From Mollicutes bacterium (lineage in GTDB: Bacteria > Bacillota_I > Bacilli_A > RF39 > UBA660), in contig PXDA01000049.1 of NCBI GenBank assembly GCA_003566505.1, forward strand, positions 1 through 8,154: 8,154 bases of DNA, in the 5' to 3' direction. Positions within the stretch are counted from its first letter, which is position 1, and each line of letters opens with the position of its first letter. This document shows positions 1-6,170 of this stretch, one piece after another. A model generated the notes under the pieces. That model was not told the DNA's origin and made no database searches. It saw only the letters and a program-made list of their open reading frames with translations. The position numbers were made by a program, and so were the translations under genes.

Positions 1-17
1 AATTGAGCTATTCCGGC
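1..17 (-). tRNA. partial tRNA, probably tRNA-Thr (5' end only)
   Basis: Directly after the CCA end of the tRNA-Val gene, with no spacer, the minus strand begins GCCGGAATAGCTCAATT and then leaves the window. This has the shape of a tRNA 5' half: a 7-base acceptor strand, TA, then the GCTC of the D stem. The GCCGG start and the Val-Thr order match tRNA clusters of Bacilli, so Thr is the likely identity. The anticodon is not visible, so identity is inferred. Confidence 0.6.
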
Positions 18-94
18 TGGTGGGCGATACTGGACTCGAACCAGTGACCCCTTGCTTGTAAGGCAAGTGCTCTAACCAACTGAGCTAATCGCCC
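18..94 (-). tRNA. tRNA-Val (anticodon UAC)
   Basis: A complete cloverleaf is read on the minus strand. The acceptor strand GGGCGAT at 94-88 pairs with ATCGCCC at 28-22, followed by discriminator A and an encoded CCA (20-18). The D arm has GCTC/GAGC stems. The anticodon stem CTTGC/GCAAG encloses the loop CTTACAA, giving anticodon TAC, which reads valine codons. The T arm contains GGTTCGAGTCC. There is no long variable arm. The gene has its own strong promoter just upstream and is co-transcribed with the following tRNA, which starts at the next base. Confidence 0.96.
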
Positions 95-114
95 CAACTT
101 GCTCGACGTAATTA

Positions 115-143
115 AATATAACACTAATAAATATTTTTGTCAA
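115..143 (-). promoter_or_regulatory. sigma-A type promoter of the tRNA operon
   Basis: The minus strand has a perfect -35 TTGACA (143-138), a 17-base spacer and -10 TATATT (120-115). Transcription should start near 108, about 14 bases before the first base of tRNA-Val. It is the closest to consensus of the promoters seen here, as expected for stable RNA. It lies just past the stop codon of the S1-domain gene, and I see no terminator hairpin between them, so some read-through from that gene is possible. Confidence 0.85.
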
Positions 144-161
144 TAAAAATTAGGAACTTTA

Positions 162-506
162 TCATTTGTTTTCAAGGTTATTGTCAATCCATTGTAATAG
201 CTTTTTAGACAAGGTTTTAAATCCTGTCGGCGTTTCCTTGATTTTGCTTCTTTTTTTTCGCGGTTTCCGCTTGACATTTTTCAAACTCAAAGACAAGCGA
301 TAATTCTTTTCATCAACCGCCAAAATTTCCACAACTATCTCATCGCCAACCTTGGCTACTTGATTAATATCACTTACAAAACGATCTGATATTTCAGAAA
401 TATGAATTAAACCACTATAATACTCTTCAAATTTGACAAAAATACCATAAGTTTCAATTCCTGAGACAACCCCAATAACAATCTTTCCTTTCTTATATTT
501 ACTCAT
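162..506 (-). CDS. small S1-domain RNA-binding protein, YugI/CvfD (GSP13)-like
   Basis: This 114-residue protein carries one S1 (OB-fold) RNA-binding domain at about residues 7-78. The typical S1 landmarks are visible: G-x-V near residue 12, YGIFV at 20-24, GLIHISE at 32-38, KVGDE at 52-56 and LSLS at 71-74. A very basic linker (79-90) and a short C-terminal helix with FKTLSKKLLQWI follow. That C-terminal pattern resembles B. subtilis YugI/general stress protein 13 and pneumococcal CvfD more than YabR. Known members associate with RNA or the ribosome and act post-transcriptionally; the role here is inferred from family. The start is supported by AAAGGAGA six bases upstream. The gene ends with tandem TGA TAA stops. 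Confidence 0.88.
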   Translation of the reverse strand: MSKYKKGKIVIGVVSGIETYGIFVKFEEYYSGLIHISEISDRFVSDINQVAKVGDEIVVEILAVDEKNYRLSLSLKNVKRKPRKKRSKIKETPTGFKTLSKKLLQWIDNNLENK

Positions 507-526
507 AAGATTTCTCCTTTTTTTGT

Positions 527-535
527 ATTATAACA
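527..535 (-). promoter_or_regulatory. extended -10 promoter of the S1-domain gene
   Basis: The minus strand reads TGTTATAAT, a perfect TATAAT with the TG extension one base upstream. No good -35 is seen at the expected distance, which is normal for extended -10 promoters. The start point would fall near 520, at the edge of the AAAGGAGA ribosome binding site, giving a very short leader. Confidence 0.6.
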
Positions 536-551
536 TAATCTTAATTTTTGT

Positions 552-580
552 TTTACTATTAATTATTTTTATATTATAAT
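552..580 (+). promoter_or_regulatory. probable promoter of the nifU-like/pgpA operon
   Basis: A TATAAT at 575-580 follows a weak TTTACT (552-557) at 17 bases. It is divergent from the promoter of the S1-domain gene in the same 91-base gap. The start would be close to 587, inside the ribosome binding site AGAGGTG (586-592) that precedes the ATG at 598. The leader would thus be only about 11 bases. The region is very AT-rich, so the -10 is more credible than the -35. Confidence 0.5.
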
Positions 581-597
581 GAAAAAGAGGTGAAAAA

Positions 598-828
598 ATG
601 GAAGAAGAAAAAAAGATAAAAGAAGTCATTGCCGAAATTCGTCCCTATATTCAAAACGATGGTGGTGACATTGAATTTGTAAAGTATGAAAACAATATTG
701 TTTATGTAAAACTATCAGGAGCATGTCAGGGATGCCAAATGGCACACGTTACTTTAAAAGAAGGTGTTGAATCAGCCATCAAAAATGAAGTGCCCGATGT
801 AAAAGCGGTTGAACAAATCCATGAATAA
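598..828 (+). CDS. NifU C-terminal-domain (Nfu-type) iron-sulfur protein
   Basis: This 76-residue protein is essentially a single NifU-like domain (PF01106 type). The family signature is clear: the RPYIQNDGGDIEF segment at 15-27 and the CxxC cluster-binding pair C43-Q-G-C46 followed by MAHVTLKEGVE. Nfu proteins bind a [4Fe-4S] cluster at a dimer interface through this CxxC and deliver it to target enzymes in the cytoplasm. It is shorter than B. subtilis YutI, mostly by lacking terminal extensions; no scaffold or A-type domain is attached. The start is set by AGAGGTG five bases upstream. The last eight bases overlap the next gene, a YutG-like protein. yutI and yutG are also near neighbours in Bacillus, so the pairing looks conserved. 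Confidence 0.93.
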   Translation: MEEEKKIKEVIAEIRPYIQNDGGDIEFVKYENNIVYVKLSGACQGCQMAHVTLKEGVESAIKNEVPDVKAVEQIHE

Positions 829-1318
829 TTATCGTGAATTATCAAGAAAAAAACTAACCCAACGCGGAGTTAGTATTGAAGATATTGCTCTTTTAGTTTT
901 TGATTTGCAAAAAAAATACTGTCCAACCCTCCATCTTGATGACTGTATTACGGCCGTTGATGAAGTTTTAGAAAAGCGGGAAGTTGCTTTCACTATTTTA
1001 ACCGGCATTGAATTAGATGTAGCGGCTGAAAATAACTCTTTAAACGAAATAAATGAAGTCATAAAAAAAGACTATTCTTTATATGGTATTGATGAAATAC
1101 TGGCTCTTAGTATTGTTAATGTTCATGGCTCCATCGCCCTTACTAACTTTGGTTATTTAGATAAAACGAAGCCCGGTATTGTTGGCATCTTAGAAAAAGC
1201 GGGCAAGGAAGGAGCGGCATGTCATACCTTTTTAGATGATATTGTCTGTGCCATTGTCTCCTCCGCCGCTAGTAAAATTGCTCATGATTATGAAAATAAA
1301 AAAGCGCTACTCGAGTAG
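821..1318 (+). CDS. phosphatidylglycerophosphatase A domain protein, YutG-like
   Basis: The 165-residue product belongs to the YutG branch of the PgpA family (PF04608). Recognisable blocks are QRGVSIEDIA at 14-23, VLEKREV at 49-55, LTGIELD at 60-66, YGIDEILALSIVNVHGSI at 88-105, TNFGYLDKTKPG at 108-119 and HTFLDDIVCAI at 135-145. PgpA enzymes dephosphorylate phosphatidylglycerophosphate to phosphatidylglycerol. The acidic pairs (D91-E92, D139-D140) correspond to the conserved acidic core. Unlike E. coli PgpA there are no clear membrane segments, and the substrate of this soluble branch is less certain. I chose ATG at 821, which overlaps the upstream stop by eight bases and suggests translational coupling. 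An in-frame TTG at 809 is possible but has no ribosome binding site. The stop lies inside the terminator palindrome. Confidence 0.88.
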   Translation: MNNYRELSRKKLTQRGVSIEDIALLVFDLQKKYCPTLHLDDCITAVDEVLEKREVAFTILTGIELDVAAENNSLNEINEVIKKDYSLYGIDEILALSIVNVHGSIALTNFGYLDKTKPGIVGILEKAGKEGAACHTFLDDIVCAIVSSAASKIAHDYENKKALLE

Positions 1319-1329
1319 CACTTTTTTTT
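1298..1329. terminator. bidirectional terminator shared by convergent operons
   Basis: A perfect 14-base palindrome, GCTACTCGAGTAGC (1306-1319), is flanked by an A run (1298-1303) and a T run (1322-1329), so it works as a hairpin plus U-tract in both directions. The outer pair 1305/1320 is a C-A mismatch in the plus-strand RNA but a G-U wobble in the minus-strand RNA, with G1321-C1304 outside it. The stem is therefore longer for the minus-strand operon. The plus-strand gene's stop (1316-1318) lies in the stem, and the minus-strand gene's stop (1328-1330) touches the T run. Confidence 0.9.
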
Positions 1330-2149
1330 ATTCTCCTAAAACTTTAGCAATCTTAGCAAGTTTTTCTTTTAAATCATCAACTTCGGCCTTTAAAACTTTT
1401 TGTACTTCTTGTGATTCTTTATATAACTCTTCAAAATCAGTTTTCGATTCTTCTGAAACATTGCCAACATCTGTTGGTTCTAAATCAGCAAAGCCTTCTG
1501 GTTTTGGCTCTTCTGCTGGTGCTTCCTCTGGCTTTGGTGCATCTACTGGTGTTTCTTCAGCAGCAGGTTCTTCCGGTTTAGGTTCTGCAACAGGCGTTTC
1601 CTGTACTGGCTCTTCTGGAGTTTCAACTGGTGCTTCTTCACTTTCTGGCACTTCTGGTTTTGGTGCTTCTGGAGTAATATCAGCCGCTTCCGGTTCTTCA
1701 CTTTCATTTGCATCAAGACCAAGATCGAAATCTTGCGCCGGCACTTCTTGCGTTGGTTCTTCTTGTGTTGGTTGCTCTTCAACTTTTTCTTCCGCAAATT
1801 CTTTTTGATTTGCTTTTAATAAATCAACTAAATCACTCGAAAGTTTAAAAGCACGACTATCATTAGTTACTAAACCATCTAATTCCTTATGGTTTAAATC
1901 GGCAACTTCTAAATTTCCTTCCTTGTTTCCTTTAATAATACGCTTAATTTCTTCTTTAACGCCATCCCACTCTTCATCAACAATCGATATCCCTTGGCCA
2001 TTATCAACTTTATTACCATAAAGTTTGACATAATTTTGCTCATCTTTTTCGCCAAGTGAATATAATAAATAATTATTACTGTTTAATTGAAAATAACGAA
2101 TGACTTCTACTTCTTGCGCATCACCATTTGCATCGACTATTTTTATCAT
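1328..2149 (-). CDS. acidic protein with DUF1292-like N-terminus and coiled-coil C-terminus, function unknown
   Basis: The 273-residue protein has three parts. Residues 1-75 resemble the small DUF1292/YrzB family: an opening IKIVDANGD strand, a central NYLLYSLGE, and an IVDEEWDGVKEEI ending typical of that family. Residues 80-118 form a short charged helical segment. Residues 122-230 are a Pro/Glu/Ala low-complexity stretch with recurring PKPEE and PAEE units, probably disordered. Residues 236-270 look like a coiled coil with heptad Leu/Val/Ile. No signal peptide or membrane segment is visible, so it should be cytoplasmic. The start is supported by AAGGAGG eight bases upstream of the ATG and a good promoter further up. 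It lies 72 bases after ftsH in the same direction and ends the operon. DUF1292 proteins have no settled function; I infer none. Confidence 0.8.
   Translation of the reverse strand: MIKIVDANGDAQEVEVIRYFQLNSNNYLLYSLGEKDEQNYVKLYGNKVDNGQGISIVDEEWDGVKEEIKRIIKGNKEGNLEVADLNHKELDGLVTNDSRAFKLSSDLVDLLKANQKEFAEEKVEEQPTQEEPTQEVPAQDFDLGLDANESEEPEAADITPEAPKPEVPESEEAPVETPEEPVQETPVAEPKPEEPAAEETPVDAPKPEEAPAEEPKPEGFADLEPTDVGNVSEESKTDFEELYKESQEVQKVLKAEVDDLKEKLAKIAKVLGE
1496..1771 (-). repeat. imperfect Pro/Glu/Ala-rich repeat within the acidic protein
   Basis: This stretch codes for residues 127-218 of the acidic protein. It repeats short units such as PKPEEPAAEE, PKPEEAPAEE, EEPTQE and SEEAPVE. At DNA level the plus strand shows recurring pieces of the type GGTTTTGGCTCTTCTG with many base changes, so the repeat is old or under protein-level selection. 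Unit number may vary between strains. Confidence 0.75.
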
Positions 2150-2178
2150 TTTCTTTCCTCCTTTTTATTCTTAGTAAC

Positions 2179-2207
2179 ATTATACAACTTTTTATTTAGT
2201 TTTTCAA
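2179..2207 (-). promoter_or_regulatory. promoter of the acidic DUF1292-like gene
   Basis: The minus strand reads TTGAAA (2207-2202), 17 bases, then TATAAT (2184-2179). The start should fall near 2172, about 22 bases before the ATG, with AAGGAGG (2163-2157) between them. The -35 begins only 14 bases beyond the ftsH stop, and no hairpin terminator is visible after ftsH. The gene is therefore probably transcribed both from its own promoter and by read-through. Confidence 0.8.
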
Positions 2208-2221
2208 TCCCCTTAAAAATT

Positions 2222-4174
2222 TTATTGTTTCCGACGAATCGCTTTAATAAGGTCAACCTTTTTCATTTTACTATAACCTTTAATGCCTAAAGCCTTCGCC
2301 ATCTTTTGTAATTCTGCTAACTTTTTTTTCTCTAAACTATTATTAGTTAGTAACTTGCCATGTTTATGTAACTGCTCAATTTGTTCATGTGTTAATGTTT
2401 CTTTTTCAATTAACATATCAGCAATTAAATCTAATAACTTGCGGTTTTCTTTAATTATTTTTTTCGCAACTTCATATCGTTCGCCGATAATCTTGCGAAT
2501 TTCTTCATCAATTTGATAAGCTACTTGACCAGAAAAATTACGAATCTTATTATAATCACGACCCACAAACACGTCCGTATCTTGGCGTTCTAATTGTACT
2601 GGTCCTAGATCACTCATACCATATTCAGTAACCATGGCGCGCGCAATTTTCGTTGCTTTACCAAAGTCATTATGAGCGCCAGTGCTAATTTCACCCAACA
2701 CAGTCTCTTCGGCAACTCTTCCGCCTAATAAACCTGTTATAGTATCAAGCAATTCTTTTTTAGTTGATAAAAAGGTTTCTTCTTTCGGGAGCATCAAATT
2801 ATAACCTCCCGCATTACCGCGTGGAATAATAGTAATTTTTTGCACCTCATTAGCGCCATCTAATTTTAAACCTAAAACAGCATGCCCCGCTTCATGATAA
2901 GCAATCATTCTCTTCTCACCAGCGGTGTATTTTTTAGTAATCTTAGCTGGTCCCATTAAAACACGGTCTTGTGCTTCATCAATTTCTTCCATCGAAATTA
3001 ATTTTTTCTTACGCCGCACTGCTAATAATGCTGATTCATTTAATAAGTTTTCTAAATCAGCACCACTAAAGCCAACCGTTCTTTTCGCGACATGCTCAAG
3101 CGTAACTGTTTCGTCAAATATTTTTCCTTTCGCATGCACAGCTAAAATTTCCTTGCGACCATTAACATCGGGAAGATTAACGGTAACCTGACGATCAAAG
3201 CGACCAGGTCTTAACAAGGCAGGATCTAAAATATCAGGACGGTTAGTAGCAGCAATAATAATAATTCCTTCGTTAACACCAAACCCATCCATTTCAGTTA
3301 ATAACTGATTTAATGTCTGCTCTCGTTCATCATGACCGCCACCAAGACCGGCACCACGTTGTCGACCAACAGCATCAATTTCATCAATGAAAATCAAACA
3401 CGGCGCAGTCATTTTAGCTTGTTTAAACATATCACGAACTCGACTGGCACCAACACCAACAAACAACTCAACAAAATCCGAACCACTAATATAGTAAAAA
3501 GGAACTTTCGCCTCCCCAGCAACGGCTTTTGCAAGTAAGGTTTTTCCGGTACCAGGTGCTCCAACTAATAAAACCCCTTTCGGAATTCTGGCACCTAACT
3601 CTTTAAACCTTTTCGGATTTTTTAAGAAATCAATTAATTCCGAAACTTCTTCTTTTTCTTCCGTTAAACCGGCAACACTATCAAAATTAACATCATTATT
3701 ATCAGCGCTTAATTTCGCTTTGCTCTTGCCAAAATCCATTGATTTATTGGCATTACCAATTTGACGACGAATGAAAAAGAAAATAATAGCGATTAAAATA
3801 ATAATAGGAAGAACATTCATTAAAAATAACAAAAAGGTGCTTGCTTCGGGGTCCGAAACCGCCTCTACCTTCATGGGATGTTCTTCTTCCAATGTCAAAA
3901 TACGGTCCATAACGCTTTCCGAAAGCGGCACCGTCACAATAAAGCTTTCTTCCCGATCATGAAACTCACCTTGAATTTCATAAACACTTGAACGCGAACG
4001 TGGAATAATTTTAATTTCACTTATTTCTTCATCTTTGATACTTTCAATAAAAGAATTATAACTTAAAACCTCCGGGCGCGTTTCTTGGGTACTAATTAAT
4101 ATCAAAATGGCTCCCATTAACAAAAATAATGTCGCATAAGGGAGAACACTTTTTTTCAAACTTTCTTTATCCAT
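2222..4174 (-). CDS. ftsH: ATP-dependent zinc metalloprotease FtsH with extra C-terminal Rho-N/SAP-like domain
   Basis: The 650-residue protein is a membrane-anchored AAA+ protease that extracts and degrades membrane and cytosolic proteins. Two transmembrane helices (about 11-28 and 112-135) flank an extracytoplasmic domain. The AAA module shows Walker A GAPGTGKT (205-212), the FVG pore loop (238-240), Walker B LIFIDEID (260-267) and the second region of homology NRPDILDPALLRPGRFD (311-327), whose R322 and R325 are the arginine fingers. The M41 peptidase has HEAGH (427-431), and D503 in HNDFGKATK should be the third zinc ligand. All key residues are present. After the usual end near residue 608, residues 613-648 form a Rho N-terminal/SAP-like helix-loop-helix (see findings). 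The start is fixed by AAAGGAG seven bases upstream. Fifteen bases separate it from tilS. Confidence 0.98.
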   Translation of the reverse strand: MDKESLKKSVLPYATLFLLMGAILILISTQETRPEVLSYNSFIESIKDEEISEIKIIPRSRSSVYEIQGEFHDREESFIVTVPLSESVMDRILTLEEEHPMKVEAVSDPEASTFLLFLMNVLPIIILIAIIFFFIRRQIGNANKSMDFGKSKAKLSADNNDVNFDSVAGLTEEKEEVSELIDFLKNPKRFKELGARIPKGVLLVGAPGTGKTLLAKAVAGEAKVPFYYISGSDFVELFVGVGASRVRDMFKQAKMTAPCLIFIDEIDAVGRQRGAGLGGGHDEREQTLNQLLTEMDGFGVNEGIIIIAATNRPDILDPALLRPGRFDRQVTVNLPDVNGRKEILAVHAKGKIFDETVTLEHVAKRTVGFSGADLENLLNESALLAVRRKKKLISMEEIDEAQDRVLMGPAKITKKYTAGEKRMIAYHEAGHAVLGLKLDGANEVQKITIIPRGNAGGYNLMLPKEETFLSTKKELLDTITGLLGGRVAEETVLGEISTGAHNDFGKATKIARAMVTEYGMSDLGPVQLERQDTDVFVGRDYNKIRNFSGQVAYQIDEEIRKIIGERYEVAKKIIKENRKLLDLIADMLIEKETLTHEQIEQLHKHGKLLTNNSLEKKKLAELQKMAKALGIKGYSKMKKVDLIKAIRRKQ

Positions 4175-4189
4175 TTTTTTGCTCCTTTC

Positions 4190-5515
4190 TCAGTAGTACT
4201 TAAGTATTATATCATATTTTTCGTTTTTCGTTTTATTAAATTTACTTTTTTTCAAACCCGGTAACCAAACAATGGTATCAGTCGAATCAACCACTACCGG
4301 CCATTTTTTTCGTTCTTGAACGGCTACTTTTTCATCGATAAAAATATCATTGATTTTTTTTCTTCCTAACATGCCTTTAATAGTCATTCGGTCACCCTCG
4401 CGACGATTGCGGACATAAAGCGGCATTTTTATTTCACTCGACAATAAGCGACAAACATAATTAGTATCCTCATCACAGTGTTCCACTCGTTCAATGTTTT
4501 TGCCATCAGCTAGATTAACGATATTGCAAAATTCAATGTTATATTCATCTGGTTCTTTTTCATGTTTAGTTAACGTTAAAGAATTATATGATTTTACCGC
4601 CGTAATTTTATTTGGTAGGTAAATATAGCCACTTGGCTTTTCGGAAGCGATTAAGTTGTGTAAAAGTTGCACATGTTGATCAGTAATCAACATTAAATCA
4701 TCTTGATAAATATGTTCTAGAATATAATATAAAATTTTATTTTGAATAATTTTCTCTTCTTGTAAAAACTTTTCAATGTTTAAAACTTTTTGCGGATAAA
4801 TTTTTGGTAATTTTTCCTGGACAACACGATCAATATACTTGTTATTTTCTTGTAAGACACGACTAAATTTATAAAATTTTTCATGCACATTCGGATCTTC
4901 TTTTTTCAAATCCGCAACAATGTACTTGCGAAAACGATTACGCGTATAAGTGTCTTTTTCGTTAGAACCATCCGTAACATATGAAATGCCTTTTTCTTTA
5001 TTATATTGAATAAGTTCTTCTTTGGCGATATTAATTAAAGGACGCACAATCGTATAACCATCAATATCAATTTTTTTTGAAAACCCGCTATAGCCCCCTA
5101 AAGTTGAACCTCTTACAATGCGCATTAAAATAGTCTCCATTAAATCATCAGCATGGTGAGCGGTAAACAGATATTTCGCGTGATATTTTTGAATTAATTT
5201 TTTAAAATATTTATAGCGCAAGGTCCGTGCTTCATTATGAAAATTATCATCACCATATTCATCAATTTTAATCGATTCGAAAGGAATTGCGTATTTTTTA
5301 CAGAAATCTTGCACAAATAGTGCCTCTGCGTCACTTTCCGAACGCAAATTATGATTAACATGGGCGCAAACAATGTCTAATTCCATCTCTTTTTGCAAGT
5401 CAATCATCATGCTTAAAAGAGCCATTGAATCAGGCCCACCTGATACACCAATGACAATAGTATCACCATAAGTTAATTTTAAATCTTCTTTCAAATACTT
5501 AATTACTTTTTCCAT
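4190..5515 (-). CDS. tilS: tRNA(Ile)-lysidine synthetase
   Basis: TilS converts C34 of the tRNA-Ile with CAU anticodon to lysidine, using ATP and lysine, so that it reads AUA rather than AUG. The 441-residue protein begins with the N-type ATP pyrophosphatase fold: PP-loop SGGPDS at 25-30, HVNHNLR at 52-58, and AHHADDLMETILMRIVRGS at 119-137, which is the family hallmark. The C-terminal tRNA-recognition domain shows YVRNRREGDRM (367-377) and GRKKINDIFID (384-394). Length is normal for the family. The ATG is preceded by AAAGGA about six bases upstream. It follows ung by 12 bases. The stop is TGA, and ftsH begins in the same frame 15 bases later. hprT, usual between tilS and ftsH in Bacilli, is absent. 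Confidence 0.97.
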   Translation of the reverse strand: MEKVIKYLKEDLKLTYGDTIVIGVSGGPDSMALLSMMIDLQKEMELDIVCAHVNHNLRSESDAEALFVQDFCKKYAIPFESIKIDEYGDDNFHNEARTLRYKYFKKLIQKYHAKYLFTAHHADDLMETILMRIVRGSTLGGYSGFSKKIDIDGYTIVRPLINIAKEELIQYNKEKGISYVTDGSNEKDTYTRNRFRKYIVADLKKEDPNVHEKFYKFSRVLQENNKYIDRVVQEKLPKIYPQKVLNIEKFLQEEKIIQNKILYYILEHIYQDDLMLITDQHVQLLHNLIASEKPSGYIYLPNKITAVKSYNSLTLTKHEKEPDEYNIEFCNIVNLADGKNIERVEHCDEDTNYVCRLLSSEIKMPLYVRNRREGDRMTIKGMLGRKKINDIFIDEKVAVQERKKWPVVVDSTDTIVWLPGLKKSKFNKTKNEKYDIILKYY

Positions 5516-5527
5516 TTTTTTCCTTTC

Positions 5528-6166
5528 TTACCATTTAATTGCCGTGGTTAACTTTTCGTTTATTTGCGTAAATAATTTGCTTTTTAAAAAACCACGATGG
5601 GCGCTTTGCGGCGAAGGATGTGTTGTTTTAATAATATGATGCTTCTCTTTATCAATTAATTCTTCCTTTGTTTGCGCTTGCTTGCCCAACAAAACAAAAA
5701 CAACTCCTTCTTTTTGATCACTAATTTTTTTAATAACGGCATTAGTAAAAACTTCCCAACCAATATCACGATGTGAGTTTACTTTACCAACTTCCGTAGT
5801 CAATATTGTATTCAACAAAAATACGCCTTGTTCCGCCCAATGTTCTAATTCTTTATCTTGTAGTTTCTTGTCTTGATCTTCTCGTAATAATTTTTGAATG
5901 TTCTCAAGCGAACGAGGGATTTTATTTTGCGCGAAAGTGGCAAAAGCTAACCCAGTAGCCACCCCTTCTTCCGGATAAGGATCTTGACCAATAATGACCA
6001 CCCTGACATCAGCGAATGGTGTTTTTTGAAAAGCGTAAAACAACCTTTCTTTAGGTGGCGCCACTAACTTATTTTGATATGCCTGATCAACAAAGCTTGT
6101 TAAAGCTTGAAAATATTTTTTTTTCATTTCTTCGCCTAAAATTTCATCCCAATCATTATTAAACAT
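5528..6166 (-). CDS. ung: uracil-DNA glycosylase, family 1
   Basis: Ung removes uracil from DNA, starting base excision repair in the cytoplasm. The 212-residue protein has the family-1 layout: water-activating motif GQDPYP at 60-65 with catalytic D62 and Y64, GLAFA (72-76), WAEQGVFLLNTILTTE (110-125), SHRDIGWEVFT (131-141), VFVLLGKQAQ (156-165) and the DNA-intercalation loop HPSPQSA at 183-189 with catalytic H183. Two positions differ from the common consensus: P65 replaces the His of GQDPYH, and Q187 replaces the intercalating Leu of HPSPLSA. All catalytic residues are kept, so an active enzyme is likely. The length is slightly short for the family. AGAGGTGA within the end of rsmA serves as the ribosome binding site, and only four bases separate the two genes. 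Confidence 0.96.
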   Translation of the reverse strand: MFNNDWDEILGEEMKKKYFQALTSFVDQAYQNKLVAPPKERLFYAFQKTPFADVRVVIIGQDPYPEEGVATGLAFATFAQNKIPRSLENIQKLLREDQDKKLQDKELEHWAEQGVFLLNTILTTEVGKVNSHRDIGWEVFTNAVIKKISDQKEGVVFVLLGKQAQTKEELIDKEKHHIIKTTHPSPQSAHRGFLKSKLFTQINEKLTTAIKW

Positions 6167-6170
6167 ATGT

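Noticed and set aside
809..820. TTG start adding four residues to the YutG-like protein
   Set aside because: No ribosome binding site precedes it, and the ATG at 821 gives the usual stop/start overlap and family length.
1496..1771. Tandem repeat as a mobile or CRISPR-like element
   Set aside because: Units are irregular, in frame and protein-coding (Pro/Glu-rich), with no spacers, terminal repeats or transposase.
1236..1808. 190-residue plus-strand open frame rich in Ser, Gly and Ala
   Set aside because: It is the antisense of the Pro/Glu repeat of the acidic protein, where the codon bias keeps the opposite frame open. It crosses the terminator and has no ribosome binding site or recognisable domain.
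2208..2224. Terminator directly after ftsH
   Set aside because: Only weak four- to five-base AT pairings are possible and there is no proper U-tract, so read-through into the acidic gene is more likely.
4190..4192. TGA read as tryptophan (Mycoplasma code), which would fuse tilS to ftsH
   Set aside because: ftsH has its own ribosome binding site. The S1-domain gene also ends with TGA followed directly by TAA. No in-frame TGA interrupts any gene, and Trp is encoded by TGG.
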